Origin: WHSW01 sp963767475
Lineage (GTDB): Bacteria > Actinomycetota > Thermoleophilia > Solirubrobacterales > 70-9
Assembly: GCA_963767475.1 (NCBI GenBank)
Contig: CAVYEI010000002.1
Location: forward strand, 1,116,001-1,180,000
Reading direction: 5' to 3'
Length of the DNA stretch: 64,000 nucleotides
Shown one piece after another: positions 42,978 to 51,952 of this stretch. Both the position numbers and the translations under genes were made by a program. The notes under the pieces are model-generated. The model was not told the DNA's origin, made no database searches, and saw nothing but the letters and a program-made list of their open reading frames with translations. Each line of letters opens with the position of its first letter. The stretch's first letter is position 1.

Positions 42978-44678
42978 ATGAAGCGGCGGCGCTCCCCGAG
43001 TCCGTTCGCGCTGGCGCTCGCGTCCGCGCTCGTGCTCTTTGCCGTGCTCGCCCCCGCGGCGCACGCCGCCGATGACCCGTCCGAGCAGTCGCCGTTCGGC
43101 GGTCAGCTGCCGCCGCGGCTGGCCAAACCCGCCTCGCAGACGATGCCGCCACCGGGGTTCGAGGTCTCGGCCGCCGAGGCGATCGAGATCGCCGGCGCCA
43201 GCGAAGTCGTCCGCGAGGAGCTCGCCGAGAGCCCGGGCGCGACGCCGACGGCGTTCCTGCGGGGCGCGCGCTGGCAGGTCAGCTACGTCGACGGCGGCAC
43301 CGAGGTCGCGCAGGTGATCGTCGACGGCGACGACGGCTCGGTCGACGAGGCTTGGCGGGACTACCAGGTGGAGACGCACCTCGCCCGCGGCTACGAGGGG
43401 GCGATCGCCCAGCAGGTCAACTCGCCCTGGATCTGGCTGCCGCTTTGCCTGTTGTTCGTGGCGCCGTTCTTCGACCCGCGGCGGCCGCTGCGGCTCCTGC
43501 ACCTGGATCTGTTGGTGCTGCTCGGCCTCGGGATTTCGCTGTTCTTCTTCAACCGCGCCGAGATCACCGCCTCGGTCGCGCTCACCTACCCGGTGCTCGG
43601 CTACTTCCTGATCCGGATGCTGGTCGCCGGGCTGTGGCCGCGCGAGCGCGAGGGCCCGCTGCTGCCGCTGGCGCCGGTTCGCTGGCTGGCGATCGGCGTC
43701 GTCGTCCTGGTCGCCGGGCGGATCGCGCTCAACATCGCCGACTCGCACGTGATCGACATCGGCGTCGCCGGCGTCGTCGGCGCCGACCGGATCGTCGATG
43801 GCGAGCCGCTGTACGAGGGTGCGTTCTCGGTCGGGCTCGATCTCAAGGGCGACGTCTACGGGCCGGTCAACTACCTCTCCTACGTGCCCTTCGAGCTCGC
43901 CTTCCCCTGGGATGGGGTCTGGGACGCGGGGGTGGGCGCGGCCCACGCGGCGGCGATCTTCTTCGACCTCTGTTGCGTGATCGGGTTGATCGCGCTCGGC
44001 CGCCGGCTGCGCGACGGTGCCGAGGGCCGGGCCCTGGGCTGGGCGCTCGGCTTTGCCTGGGTGGCCTGCCCGTGGACGCTCTACACGATGAACGCGAACG
44101 CCAACGACGCGCTTGTCGCGGCGCTCGGCATCGGCGCCCTGCTGGCGCTGCGCTCGGCGCCGGGGCGCGGAGCCCTGGTCGCCCTCGCGGCGGCGGCCAA
44201 GTTCGGCTCGGCCGCGCTGGCGCCGCTGTTCGCGACCGCCGACGGCGAGCGTCGCTGGCACGGTGCGCTCTGGTTCTCGGTCGCCTTCGTCACCGTCGCG
44301 GCGATCGTCACCCTGCCGTTCATCCCCGACGATGGCCTGCGGGAGATGTACGACCGCACGCTCGGCTACCAGGCCACCCGGGGGTCGCCGTTCAGCGTCT
44401 GGGGCCAGGCTCCGTCGCTCGACGCGTTTCAGTCCGTGGTCCGGGCGCTGGTCGCGGGGCTGGCGATCGCGGTCGCCTTCTACCCGCGGTTCAAGTCGCC
44501 GCTGCAGATCGCCGCGCTCGCCGCCGCGGTGACGATCGCCGTCCAGTTGACGGCGACGCACTGGTTCTACTTCTACGTCGTCTGGTTTTTGCCGTTCGCG
44601 CTGGTGGCGGCGTTCGCCGGCGAGCGCCAGATCACGCGATCGCCGTCCGCGGACGCGCCGCGCCGAAGTCGCTCGTGA
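42978..44678 (+). CDS. Polytopic membrane glycosyltransferase-like protein (GT-C/GT87 type)
   Basis: 566 residues. A signal-like helix (ALALASALVLFAVLAPAAHAA) leads an extracytoplasmic N-terminal domain of about 120 residues. About ten or more membrane helices follow, interrupted by loops with GVVGADRIVDGEPLYEGAF, DVYGPVNYLSYVPFELAFPW and YTMNANANDALVAAL. These loop motifs resemble GT87-type mannosyl/arabinosyl transferases that use polyprenyl-linked sugars. It is the first gene of a four-gene run with a GT2, an RGP-family protein and an epimerase. Confidence 0.82.
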   Translation: MKRRRSPSPFALALASALVLFAVLAPAAHAADDPSEQSPFGGQLPPRLAKPASQTMPPPGFEVSAAEAIEIAGASEVVREELAESPGATPTAFLRGARWQVSYVDGGTEVAQVIVDGDDGSVDEAWRDYQVETHLARGYEGAIAQQVNSPWIWLPLCLLFVAPFFDPRRPLRLLHLDLLVLLGLGISLFFFNRAEITASVALTYPVLGYFLIRMLVAGLWPREREGPLLPLAPVRWLAIGVVVLVAGRIALNIADSHVIDIGVAGVVGADRIVDGEPLYEGAFSVGLDLKGDVYGPVNYLSYVPFELAFPWDGVWDAGVGAAHAAAIFFDLCCVIGLIALGRRLRDGAEGRALGWALGFAWVACPWTLYTMNANANDALVAALGIGALLALRSAPGRGALVALAAAAKFGSAALAPLFATADGERRWHGALWFSVAFVTVAAIVTLPFIPDDGLREMYDRTLGYQATRGSPFSVWGQAPSLDAFQSVVRALVAGLAIAVAFYPRFKSPLQIAALAAAVTIAVQLTATHWFYFYVVWFLPFALVAAFAGERQITRSPSADAPRRSRS

Positions 44679-44709
44679 TCTGGTCGTTGAGGGTCATGGC
44701 GAACGGCGC

Positions 44710-45870
44710 GTGCGAGAATGCGCGCTTCGCGTGAGCCGGGGACTGGAGTCGATAAGGGGATTCATCGACGCGCCGCGCGGCGCGGTCGTCCCGAGGGGGG
44801 ATCTGCGCGTGACCGGATGGGCGCTCGGGCCCGATGGGCCGCTGGCCGAGCTGCTGCTGCTCGTCGACGGGCGGATCGCCGAGCCGGTGCGCGCACGTCG
44901 CCCGCGTCCCGACGTGGTCGCGGCGCATCCGGACGTTGCGGACGCCGCGTGGGCCGGATGGGAGGCGACGGTAGACCTGCGGCGGGTCGGCGGCCCGGCG
45001 GTCGAGATCACCCTGCTCGCCGGGGCGGCGGCGGGCGGCTGGCAGGAGCTCGCACGCCATCGCGTGCGGGTCGACCACTCGCGCTCGCGCGGCGGCCGAC
45101 GCGCCCGGGCCGTGTTCACGATCGTCCAGAACGAGGCGGACTTCCTGCCGCTCTGGCTCGGCTACTACGGCGGCCATTTCGACCCCGAGGACATCTACGT
45201 GCTCGACCACGACAGCACGGACGGCAGCACCGACGGCCTCGGCGCGAGCTGCAACGTGGTTCCGGTGCATCGCGACAAGAGCTTCGACCACGTCTGGCTG
45301 AAGGCGACGGTCGAGGCCTTCCAGGCGTTTCTCCTGACGGCGTACGAGGCGGTTCTGTTCGCCGAGGCGGACGAGTTCGTCGTCGCCGACCCGCGCCACT
45401 ACGCGGGGTTGGCCGAGTACGCCGACTCGCTGGAGGGGCCGGCCGCGTGCTGCACCGGATTCAACGTCGTCCACTATCCGGACGACGGCGAGCCGGAGCT
45501 GCGCTTCGAGCTGCCACTGCTCGGCCAGCGGCGCTTCTGGCATCGGTCACCGAAGTACTCGAAGCGCGTCCTCTCCAAGGTGCCGCTGCGGTGGACGATC
45601 GGATTTCATCTCGAATCGACCCTGCCCGACGTCGCCCCTGATCCGGACCTGTACCTGATCCATCTGCATCGCGCCGACTACGTGCGCTGTCTCGAGCGCC
45701 ACCGCGCCGCGGTCGCCCGCGATTGGAGCCGGTCCGACCTCCGCGAGGGCTTCGGGCGCGAGACGCGGGTGGTTGACGAAGCCGAGTTTCGCGAATGGTT
45801 CTATGCCGGCGCGGATCTGGAGGGGAGCGCCCGCGAGCCCATCCCCGAGCACCTGGCCGGCACGCTGTGA
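44710..45870 (+). CDS. Glycosyltransferase (GT2/GT92-like) with N-terminal beta-sandwich
   Basis: 386 residues from GTG 44710 (GTG 44731 is also possible). Residues 20-110 look like a beta-sandwich domain (VTGWALGPDGPLAELLLLVDG, then HPDVADAAWAGWEATVDL). A GT-A domain then starts RAVFTIVQNEADFLPLWLGYY, with DIYVLDHDSTDGSTDG and the DxD-like AEADEFVV. This matches Glyco_tranf_2_4-type enzymes. The stop overlaps the RGP-family gene (GTGA). It probably extends a surface glycan. Confidence 0.82.
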   Translation: MRECALRVSRGLESIRGFIDAPRGAVVPRGDLRVTGWALGPDGPLAELLLLVDGRIAEPVRARRPRPDVVAAHPDVADAAWAGWEATVDLRRVGGPAVEITLLAGAAAGGWQELARHRVRVDHSRSRGGRRARAVFTIVQNEADFLPLWLGYYGGHFDPEDIYVLDHDSTDGSTDGLGASCNVVPVHRDKSFDHVWLKATVEAFQAFLLTAYEAVLFAEADEFVVADPRHYAGLAEYADSLEGPAACCTGFNVVHYPDDGEPELRFELPLLGQRRFWHRSPKYSKRVLSKVPLRWTIGFHLESTLPDVAPDPDLYLIHLHRADYVRCLERHRAAVARDWSRSDLREGFGRETRVVDEAEFREWFYAGADLEGSAREPIPEHLAGTL

Positions 45871-46853
45871 CCACGCTCGTCGTTCCGACCGCGCGCCCGG
45901 CTCACCTCGAGGATTTCTGCCGCGAGTGGCGGCCGTGGCCATGGGACCACATGATCGTGATCGAGGACTCGCCGACCCTGACGATCGACCGCGAGGCCGT
46001 CGAGGAGGCGGCCGGCGGTCGCACCTTCGACCTCTACAGCTGGGCAGAGATCGAGGCGGATCTGGAGGAGCCCGGGATCATCTCGCGGCGCGACAGCGCG
46101 ATCCGGGCCTTCGGGTTCTGGAAGGCGTGGCAGCTCGGCGCGGAGCTGATCGCCACCCTCGACGACGATTGCCATCCCGTCGGCGACGGCTTTATCGAGG
46201 CGCACCGAGCCAATCTCGAGCGCATGCCGCGGTGGTCGAGCACCGTCCCTGGGCTGCGCGTCCGCGGCCTGCCCTATCGCAACATCGGCCGGCTTGAGGC
46301 CGCGGTCAGCGTCGGGCTCTGGGACGGCAACCCCGACCTCGACGCGGTCCAGACGCTCGCCAACGGCGTCACCCAGGAAGACACCCGGCTGGTTCTGTCC
46401 ACGGCGACGCGCGTCCTCTCCGCCGATCAGTACTTCCCGATCTCCAGCATGAACCTCGCGGTCCGGCGGGATGTCGCCTGCCTGATGTACTACCCGCCGA
46501 TGGGTCTCGGGTCGCCGTTTTCGCGCTTCGACGACATCTGGTGCGGCCTGGTCCTGCAGCGCGTCTGCCGCCACCTGCGGCTGCCGATCGTCTGCGGCGA
46601 ACCGTTCGTCGAGCACCGACGAGCCAGCGACCCATTCGTGAACCTGGCGAAGGAGGGAAGTGGGATCGGCGCCAACGAGCGGATCTGGGAGCTGGTCGAC
46701 GCGATCGAGCTCAGCGCCCCGACCCCGCTGGGCGCCATGCGCGAGGTGGGCCTCGCCCTCGAACGCGCCGGCGATCGGGACGAGTACGTGGGCGGCTGGG
46801 GCTGGGCGGTTGGCCGGTGGTGCGATCTGTTCAGCGAGGCGGACGGACGTTGA
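45867..46853 (+). CDS. Reversibly glycosylated polypeptide / UDP-arabinopyranose mutase family protein
   Basis: 328 residues from GTG. Co-linear similarity to plant RGP/UAM proteins is visible by eye: TTLVVPTARP, LIATLDDDCHP (DDDC metal/nucleotide site), VRGLPYRNIGR aligned to the plant VRGYPF...R region, AVSVGLWDGNPDLDA, ISSMNLAVRRDV, FSRFDDIWCGLVLQRVCRHL and ASDPFVNLAKEG. Plant enzymes interconvert UDP-arabinopyranose and UDP-arabinofuranose. A bacterial copy beside glycosyltransferases and an epimerase suggests supply of an unusual pentofuranose. The function is inferred, the family is firm. Confidence 0.88.
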   Translation: MTTLVVPTARPAHLEDFCREWRPWPWDHMIVIEDSPTLTIDREAVEEAAGGRTFDLYSWAEIEADLEEPGIISRRDSAIRAFGFWKAWQLGAELIATLDDDCHPVGDGFIEAHRANLERMPRWSSTVPGLRVRGLPYRNIGRLEAAVSVGLWDGNPDLDAVQTLANGVTQEDTRLVLSTATRVLSADQYFPISSMNLAVRRDVACLMYYPPMGLGSPFSRFDDIWCGLVLQRVCRHLRLPIVCGEPFVEHRRASDPFVNLAKEGSGIGANERIWELVDAIELSAPTPLGAMREVGLALERAGDRDEYVGGWGWAVGRWCDLFSEADGR

Positions 46854-47794
46854 TCGTCACCGTCACCGGGGGCCACGGGTTCGTCGGGCGCAGCATCGCC
46901 GCCGGATTGCGAGCGGGCGGCCACGAGGTCCGGGCATTCGACCGGCTTCCCGCCCCGCTTGCGCGGCCGCTGCGGCGACGCTGGCTCGGGACTTCCTCCT
47001 CGGGGCCGGCGCTCGCCGCAGCGCGCCGGATTCGCGCCGCACAGCGCCGCGCCGAGGCCGCCCTGGCCGCCCGCAAGCTGCTCGGCATCGCCGGTGATGA
47101 CATCCTCGATCTGCGGTCACGGCTCGCCGCTCGGTTCGCCGGCAGCGATGCGGTGATCCACCTGGCGGCGATTCCGCATCCGTTCGCGCCCGGGGTCGCG
47201 GATGACGACTTCAGGCGGATCAACTACGACGGCTCGGTGAACGTCTTCGAGGCTGCGCGCGACGCCGGCGTGCGTCGTTTCCTGTTCGCCTCCTCGGCCC
47301 AGGTGTACCGGATCCACGATCCGGTGCGGGTCGACCGGTTTCCGATTGACGAGGCCGGCTATCTGCCGAGCCTCGAGGACGGCCAGACGATGTACGGGTT
47401 CCTGAAGGCCGAGTTCGAGCGTTACCTGCAGCGCGAATGCCCGCGCGGCGAAACGCAGGGGGTGGCCCTGCGGCTCGAGTACCCGGGCGTCCGGGCCTCC
47501 AGTCCGAACAACTTCTACGTCTGCAGCTCACTCGAGAACCTCCATCACGCTGTCGACTGTGCGCTGCGGGCCCCGGACTCGTTCGCGTTCGAGGCGTTCA
47601 ACGTCGCCGATTGGGAGGTCGACCCCGCGGTCGGGGACGTGAAGGCGGCGATCCGCGCCCGCTTTCCCGACGTGCCCGACCACACCACCGCCAACCAGTC
47701 GGCGTTGAGCGTCGAGAAGGCCGCGCGCCTGCTCGGCTATCAACCGCGACCACCGCAGGACGGCACCTACTACGACGAGTCGGTGATGTGGTGA
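46850..47794 (+). CDS. NAD-dependent sugar epimerase/dehydratase
   Basis: 314 residues starting at TTG inside a TTGA overlap with the RGP-family gene. Nucleotide loop TGGHGFVGRSIA, DAVIHLAAIPHPF, Ser region FLFASSAQVY and catalytic YGFLK (YxxxK). The extended-SDR layout fits nucleotide-sugar 4-epimerases or dehydratases. In this operon it could form the UDP-pentose used by the mutase-like neighbour, for example from UDP-xylose; that is inference. Confidence 0.87.
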   Translation: MIVTVTGGHGFVGRSIAAGLRAGGHEVRAFDRLPAPLARPLRRRWLGTSSSGPALAAARRIRAAQRRAEAALAARKLLGIAGDDILDLRSRLAARFAGSDAVIHLAAIPHPFAPGVADDDFRRINYDGSVNVFEAARDAGVRRFLFASSAQVYRIHDPVRVDRFPIDEAGYLPSLEDGQTMYGFLKAEFERYLQRECPRGETQGVALRLEYPGVRASSPNNFYVCSSLENLHHAVDCALRAPDSFAFEAFNVADWEVDPAVGDVKAAIRARFPDVPDHTTANQSALSVEKAARLLGYQPRPPQDGTYYDESVMW

Positions 47795-47816
47795 GCGGCG
47801 CCTATTCCGCCAGCCG

Positions 47817-48197
47817 CTAACGGCAGTCGATGCCGAGGTCCTCGGCGACGGCCCGCGGGACCTGGTCATAGAGGTCAGGGCAGTCGAAGTCGCTGCCGGC
47901 GGTGACGAACCGCCACCGGGGCCGCCGCCCTTCGCGCTGCTTTTTCTTCAGCACGGCGACGCCGTCGGAGGCAAAGGGCTGGCATCCCGGCGCGTCCTGC
48001 CAGGAGACCGAGGCCCATTTCGGCCGCGTGGCCACGCTCGAGACGCGGACCTTGGCGCATTTGCGGGGCAGGTCGGCCGCCCGCGCGATCGCCCGCCGCT
48101 CGTTGGGGCTCGGCGCCCGGTCGGCGTCCGCAGCGGCAGCGTCCATCAGCGCCACGGCCGCCGCCAGCAGGATCGCCCCCGATCTTGTCATCTTCAC
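47817..48197 (-). CDS. Small secreted protein of unknown function
   Basis: 126 residues with a signal peptide (about 1-24). The mature part has four cysteines (RKCAKV, APGCQPF, DFDCPDLYD, GIDCR) that may form two disulfides and a compact alpha/beta pattern (PKWASVSWQDAPGC). No family was recognised. It lies between the glycan operon and the FAH gene and converges on the operon. Confidence 0.7.
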   Translation of the reverse strand: MKMTRSGAILLAAAVALMDAAAADADRAPSPNERRAIARAADLPRKCAKVRVSSVATRPKWASVSWQDAPGCQPFASDGVAVLKKKQREGRRPRWRFVTAGSDFDCPDLYDQVPRAVAEDLGIDCR

Positions 48198-48227
48198 GCT
48201 CGCTCCCTTCGCCCTCGACGTGCGTCG

Positions 48228-49061
48228 TCAGGCTATCCGGGTGACCAGCCTCCCAAGCTGCGGCGAGCTGACCACGACCTCGTCGCCGGGCTTCAGCCAG
48301 ACGCTCGGATCGCGCGCGCCGCCGACCCCGGACGGGGTGCCTGTGGCGACCAGGTCGCCGGGCTCGAGCGTCATCAGGGTCGAGAGGTGGGCGACGATCT
48401 GGGGGATCGAGAAGATCAGCCCGGCGGTGGTGTCCTCCTGCATCCGCTCGCCGTTGAGATCGAGTGCGATCCCGATCGTGTCTTGCGCGCCGGCCTCGTC
48501 CGGGGTGACGATCGCCGGCCCGCAGGGAGCCGAGCCGTCGAAGACCTTGCCCGGCATCCACTGCGGGGTCGCGAACTGCAGGTCGCGGGCGGAAAGGTCG
48601 TTGAGCAGGGTGTAGCCCGCGAGGTGGTCGATCGCCTCCGACTCGGACACGTCCTTCGCCCGGCGGCCGACGACGAAGGCGACCTCGGCCTCGTAGTCGA
48701 CCTTCTGGCTGGCGCTCGGCAGCGTCACCATCTCTCCGTCGGCACGGAGCGCGTTGCGGAACTTGGCGAAGAAGGTCGGGCTGGCGGGGGGATCGATCCT
48801 GGCCTCGGCGGCGTGGTCGGTGTAGTTGAGGCCGATGCCGATGATCTTCTCCGGGTCGGGGACCGGCGCCAGCAGCGCGACCTCGCTCAGCGGAGTCGGT
48901 GGTCCGTCGGCACCGGCGAGCTCGCCGAGCCTCCCCGCGGCCAGCAACTCGCGAACCGTGGCGCCGTCGCCGGCGAGCGCGTCCCAGGCGTCGATCACCG
49001 AATCGCCGCGAAGCAGTCCGGCCCGCGGCCCGCGATCCGACTCGTAGGTGACCACCCGCAC
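48228..49061 (-). CDS. Fumarylacetoacetate hydrolase-family protein
   Basis: About 277 residues from GTG 49061 (VRVVTYESDRGPRAGLL). The core motifs are IIGIGLNYTDHAAEA, PTFFAKFRNALRADG, DYEAEVAFVVGRRAKDV (metal-binding Glu residues), LNDLSARDLQF and GDLVATGTPSGVG. Members hydrolyse or decarboxylate beta-diketo and oxo-acids in aromatic catabolism. The metal ligands are intact. No pathway partners are adjacent, so the substrate is open. Confidence 0.92.
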   Translation of the reverse strand: MRVVTYESDRGPRAGLLRGDSVIDAWDALAGDGATVRELLAAGRLGELAGADGPPTPLSEVALLAPVPDPEKIIGIGLNYTDHAAEARIDPPASPTFFAKFRNALRADGEMVTLPSASQKVDYEAEVAFVVGRRAKDVSESEAIDHLAGYTLLNDLSARDLQFATPQWMPGKVFDGSAPCGPAIVTPDEAGAQDTIGIALDLNGERMQEDTTAGLIFSIPQIVAHLSTLMTLEPGDLVATGTPSGVGGARDPSVWLKPGDEVVVSSPQLGRLVTRIA

Positions 49062-49123
49062 GGCCGAGCACCCTATCCCTAGAATCAGCCGCGCGGAACT
49101 CCGGGTTCGCACCGTCTCAACCC

Positions 49124-49197
<74 letters not shown>

Positions 49198-49271
49198 TCT
49201 CTTCCGTCCGCTGTCCCGCTGATACGGTAGGTCGACGGCCCCGGAGGGCGACACGGTTATGGGAGGGTTCT

Positions 49272-51188
49272 ATGTTGGGTGAGTCAGGGATGCCGATGGT
49301 GCGCGTCCGCTTCGTCCGCTTCGTCGGCATCGCCGCCGTTGCGGGCTTCTGTCTGCTCGCCGGGTTCGCAGCTCCGGCCCAGGCGGCGACGGTGAGTCTG
49401 TTCGCCGCACCCTCGGCCGCCGGGACCGGCGACTGCAGCTCGGCGGCAAACGCCTGCCCGATTGCGACCGCGGTTACGAACGCGAACGCGGCCTCCGTCG
49501 CCGACAGCGTGGAGATCAAGCTCGCCGGGGGCCTCTACCAGCTGACCTCGCCGAGCCCGACGGCGCTCCCGGTGACCTTTGCAGGCCCGAGCCTCACCTT
49601 CGAAGCCGACGGCGGCACCCCGACTCTCAGCGGCGAGAACACCCCCAACGTCAGGGTGCTGTCGGTCGACGCGGCGTCGAACGTGACGATCGACGGGCTC
49701 GAGATCGTCGCCGCCCAGACCCCGGGGCTCGGTGGCGGGATCCTCAACAACGGCACGCTCACGGTCAAGAACTCGACCCTCTCGGGCAACGCCGCGGGCA
49801 ACGGCGGTGGGATTTCGAACTCTGCCGGCGCCACGCTCTCGGTTGAGGACTCGACGTTTTCGCAAAACAGCACCACCGGCGTCGGGGGCGGCGCGATCAT
49901 CGCCCTAGGACCGACCACGGTCGAGCGCTCGGCGATGATCAACAACTCCGCGCCGATCAACGGCGGCGCGATCAACGTCCAGTCGAGCGGGACGCTGACG
50001 CTCAGCAGCTCGACGATCGCGGGCAACACGTCCGGGAGTTTGGGCGGTGCACTTTCGAACCTCGGGACGACCAACGTTCAGGCCTCGACGATCGTGGACA
50101 ACGCCGGCAGCGCCGGTTCGGCACTCGCCACCGGAAACACGAATGCGACGTTCGCTGCGACGATCATCGGGCCGCAGTCCACTGCCGCCCCCGCGTGCAA
50201 TCCCGTCAACGTGGCGTTCACCGACGGCGGGTACAACCTCGACACCGACGGGACCTGCATCTCGCCCGACTCGCCGGCGACGGGAAGTCACAACGGGACC
50301 ACCGCGTACGAATCATCCACCTACGCCGCGGTGCTCGATGCGTATCTCGCGGACGGGCCTGCCGACAACGGGGGACCGACGAGGACGATCGCACTGCTGA
50401 ACAACCCGGATCCCTCGACAGACTTGGCTAACCCGGCATTCGACGTGGTGCCGCCGAGCTTCGACCTGCCCGTCGCGGTCGACGGCCAATCCAAGGCATG
50501 CTCGCTGTCCGACCAGCGGGGTGTGGTGCCCGCGGCGGGGGCCAACTGCGCCATCGGCGCCTATCTGTTGCAGGCGACGAAGACCGAAGTCGTCACCTCG
50601 AAGCCGACGGCCGGGCAGAAGCCCGTGACCTACACGGCTACGGTCAAGCCGGCGCCGGACGGGGGAACGGTGTCGTTCGACGATGGAGGCGGTAACCCGG
50701 CGACGAGCCAATGTGCCGCACAGAGTGTCTCGAACGGCACCGCGACCTGCACGGTCTCCTACCCGAACCTGGGCGTCTATCCCGTCACCGCCACCTATGC
50801 CGGCGACGGGGCAATGAACAACTTCGCGCGATCGCCAACCAGCGCGCCGACGACGACCACGGTGGTCGACAAGACACGGCCAACTGCGCCCAAGAAGCTG
50901 AAGGCTCAGATCCGGCAGGAGACGACGCTGCGGCTGAGGTGGAAGCGTTCGACGGACAACGTGGCGGTCAAGGGTTACAAGGTCGTCCACAAGGGCAAGA
51001 AGCTCGGATCGACGAAAAAGAGCGTCCGCAAGGCTGCGGTTCACCTGACCGGCCCCGGTGGCGTCTACGCGGTCCGCGCGTTCGACGCAGCCGGCAACGT
51101 CAGCCACCGCTCCAAGAAGGTGATCCTGCGCCAAGCCGACGGGTCCTACCGGATCCTGAGGTATTCGAATCCGCAGCCTCCGGGGTAA
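49272..51188 (+). CDS. Secreted right-handed beta-helix protein with Ig-like and FN3-like domains
   Basis: 638 residues. The signal peptide ends near residue 39 (GFAAPAQAA). Residues 90-310 carry repeated short motifs (LTVKNSTLSGNAAGNGGGIS, VEDSTFSQNSTTGVGGGA, LSSSTIAGNTSGSLGGALS) forming a parallel beta-helix as in choice-of-anchor/polymorphic repeat proteins. Residues 435-535 are a bacterial Ig-like domain (KTEVVTSKPTAGQKPVTYTA). Residues 545-620 are FN3-like (LRLRWKRSTDNVAVKGYKVV). It is likely surface-attached, binding or degrading polysaccharide. The RBS GGAGGG precedes ATG 49272. Confidence 0.83.
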   Translation: MLGESGMPMVRVRFVRFVGIAAVAGFCLLAGFAAPAQAATVSLFAAPSAAGTGDCSSAANACPIATAVTNANAASVADSVEIKLAGGLYQLTSPSPTALPVTFAGPSLTFEADGGTPTLSGENTPNVRVLSVDAASNVTIDGLEIVAAQTPGLGGGILNNGTLTVKNSTLSGNAAGNGGGISNSAGATLSVEDSTFSQNSTTGVGGGAIIALGPTTVERSAMINNSAPINGGAINVQSSGTLTLSSSTIAGNTSGSLGGALSNLGTTNVQASTIVDNAGSAGSALATGNTNATFAATIIGPQSTAAPACNPVNVAFTDGGYNLDTDGTCISPDSPATGSHNGTTAYESSTYAAVLDAYLADGPADNGGPTRTIALLNNPDPSTDLANPAFDVVPPSFDLPVAVDGQSKACSLSDQRGVVPAAGANCAIGAYLLQATKTEVVTSKPTAGQKPVTYTATVKPAPDGGTVSFDDGGGNPATSQCAAQSVSNGTATCTVSYPNLGVYPVTATYAGDGAMNNFARSPTSAPTTTTVVDKTRPTAPKKLKAQIRQETTLRLRWKRSTDNVAVKGYKVVHKGKKLGSTKKSVRKAAVHLTGPGGVYAVRAFDAAGNVSHRSKKVILRQADGSYRILRYSNPQPPG

Positions 51189-51244
51189 CAGCCGAGGTCC
51201 GTTGAACCGGCGTGAATGCGCCGTAGCTTTGACATTGTTGCGCG

Positions 51245-51910
51245 ATGCTCACAGGCGTCCGGACCCTTCCGGCCACGCTCTGGGAGGTCGACCTCGACCA
51301 GCCGCCCAAGATCGTCGATGCGATCTGCCCGCCGCTGCTGACAGCCCAGGAAAGGCGAGCTTCCGGTAGAGAAGCGCCGGGCGTGCTTCGGCGCCGCCTT
51401 CTCGCCAGGGCCGGACTGCGGATGGTGCTCTCGCGGGAGCTCGGATGTAGCCCGAGCGCCGTTCCATTGACCCCCGGCCGAAATGGGAAGCCGATCTTGA
51501 CCGGCGGCAGCGAGGACATTCACTTCAACCTCTCGCGAAGCGGCGATCGATGTCTGATCGCGGTCAGTCGCAGCGGGCCCGTCGGCATCGACATCGAGCG
51601 CGTCGCGGCGCTCGAGGGCTTGGAGCGCATCGTCGAGGGCCGCTTTGCGCCGGCGGAGGCGGCCGCGATCCTCGCCCTCGAAGGAGACGAACGCCTGCGG
51701 GCCTTCTACACCTGCTGGACTCGCAAGGAGGCGGTTACCAAGGCCCGCGGCCTCGGTCTCGATCAGCTCGATCAAGTGGTGGTGTCGATCGGCGCCGAGG
51801 TCCCGCGCATCGTTTCGCTGTCCGGCGACGACCCCGGCGCCTGGGCGCTGACGGGGGTCGACGCCGGGCCGGACTTTGTCGCGTCTCTTGCCTGTCGCAC
51901 CGGCGCCTGA
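51245..51910 (+). CDS. 4'-phosphopantetheinyl transferase (Sfp type)
   Basis: 221 residues. Motifs: HFNLSRSGDRCLIAVS (substrate/CoA site), VGIDIERV (Mg-binding D-x-E) and CWTRKEAVTKARGLGL (the W-x-x-K-E-A-x-x-K signature). It attaches phosphopantetheine from CoA to carrier domains of NRPS, PKS or FAS enzymes. It lies 42 bases upstream of a synthetase gene whose carrier domain appears to have been deleted. Confidence 0.92.
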   Translation: MLTGVRTLPATLWEVDLDQPPKIVDAICPPLLTAQERRASGREAPGVLRRRLLARAGLRMVLSRELGCSPSAVPLTPGRNGKPILTGGSEDIHFNLSRSGDRCLIAVSRSGPVGIDIERVAALEGLERIVEGRFAPAEAAAILALEGDERLRAFYTCWTRKEAVTKARGLGLDQLDQVVVSIGAEVPRIVSLSGDDPGAWALTGVDAGPDFVASLACRTGA

Positions 51911-51952
51911 GGAACTGCGACACGACACGGCCGAAACGATCATGATCCTCGC

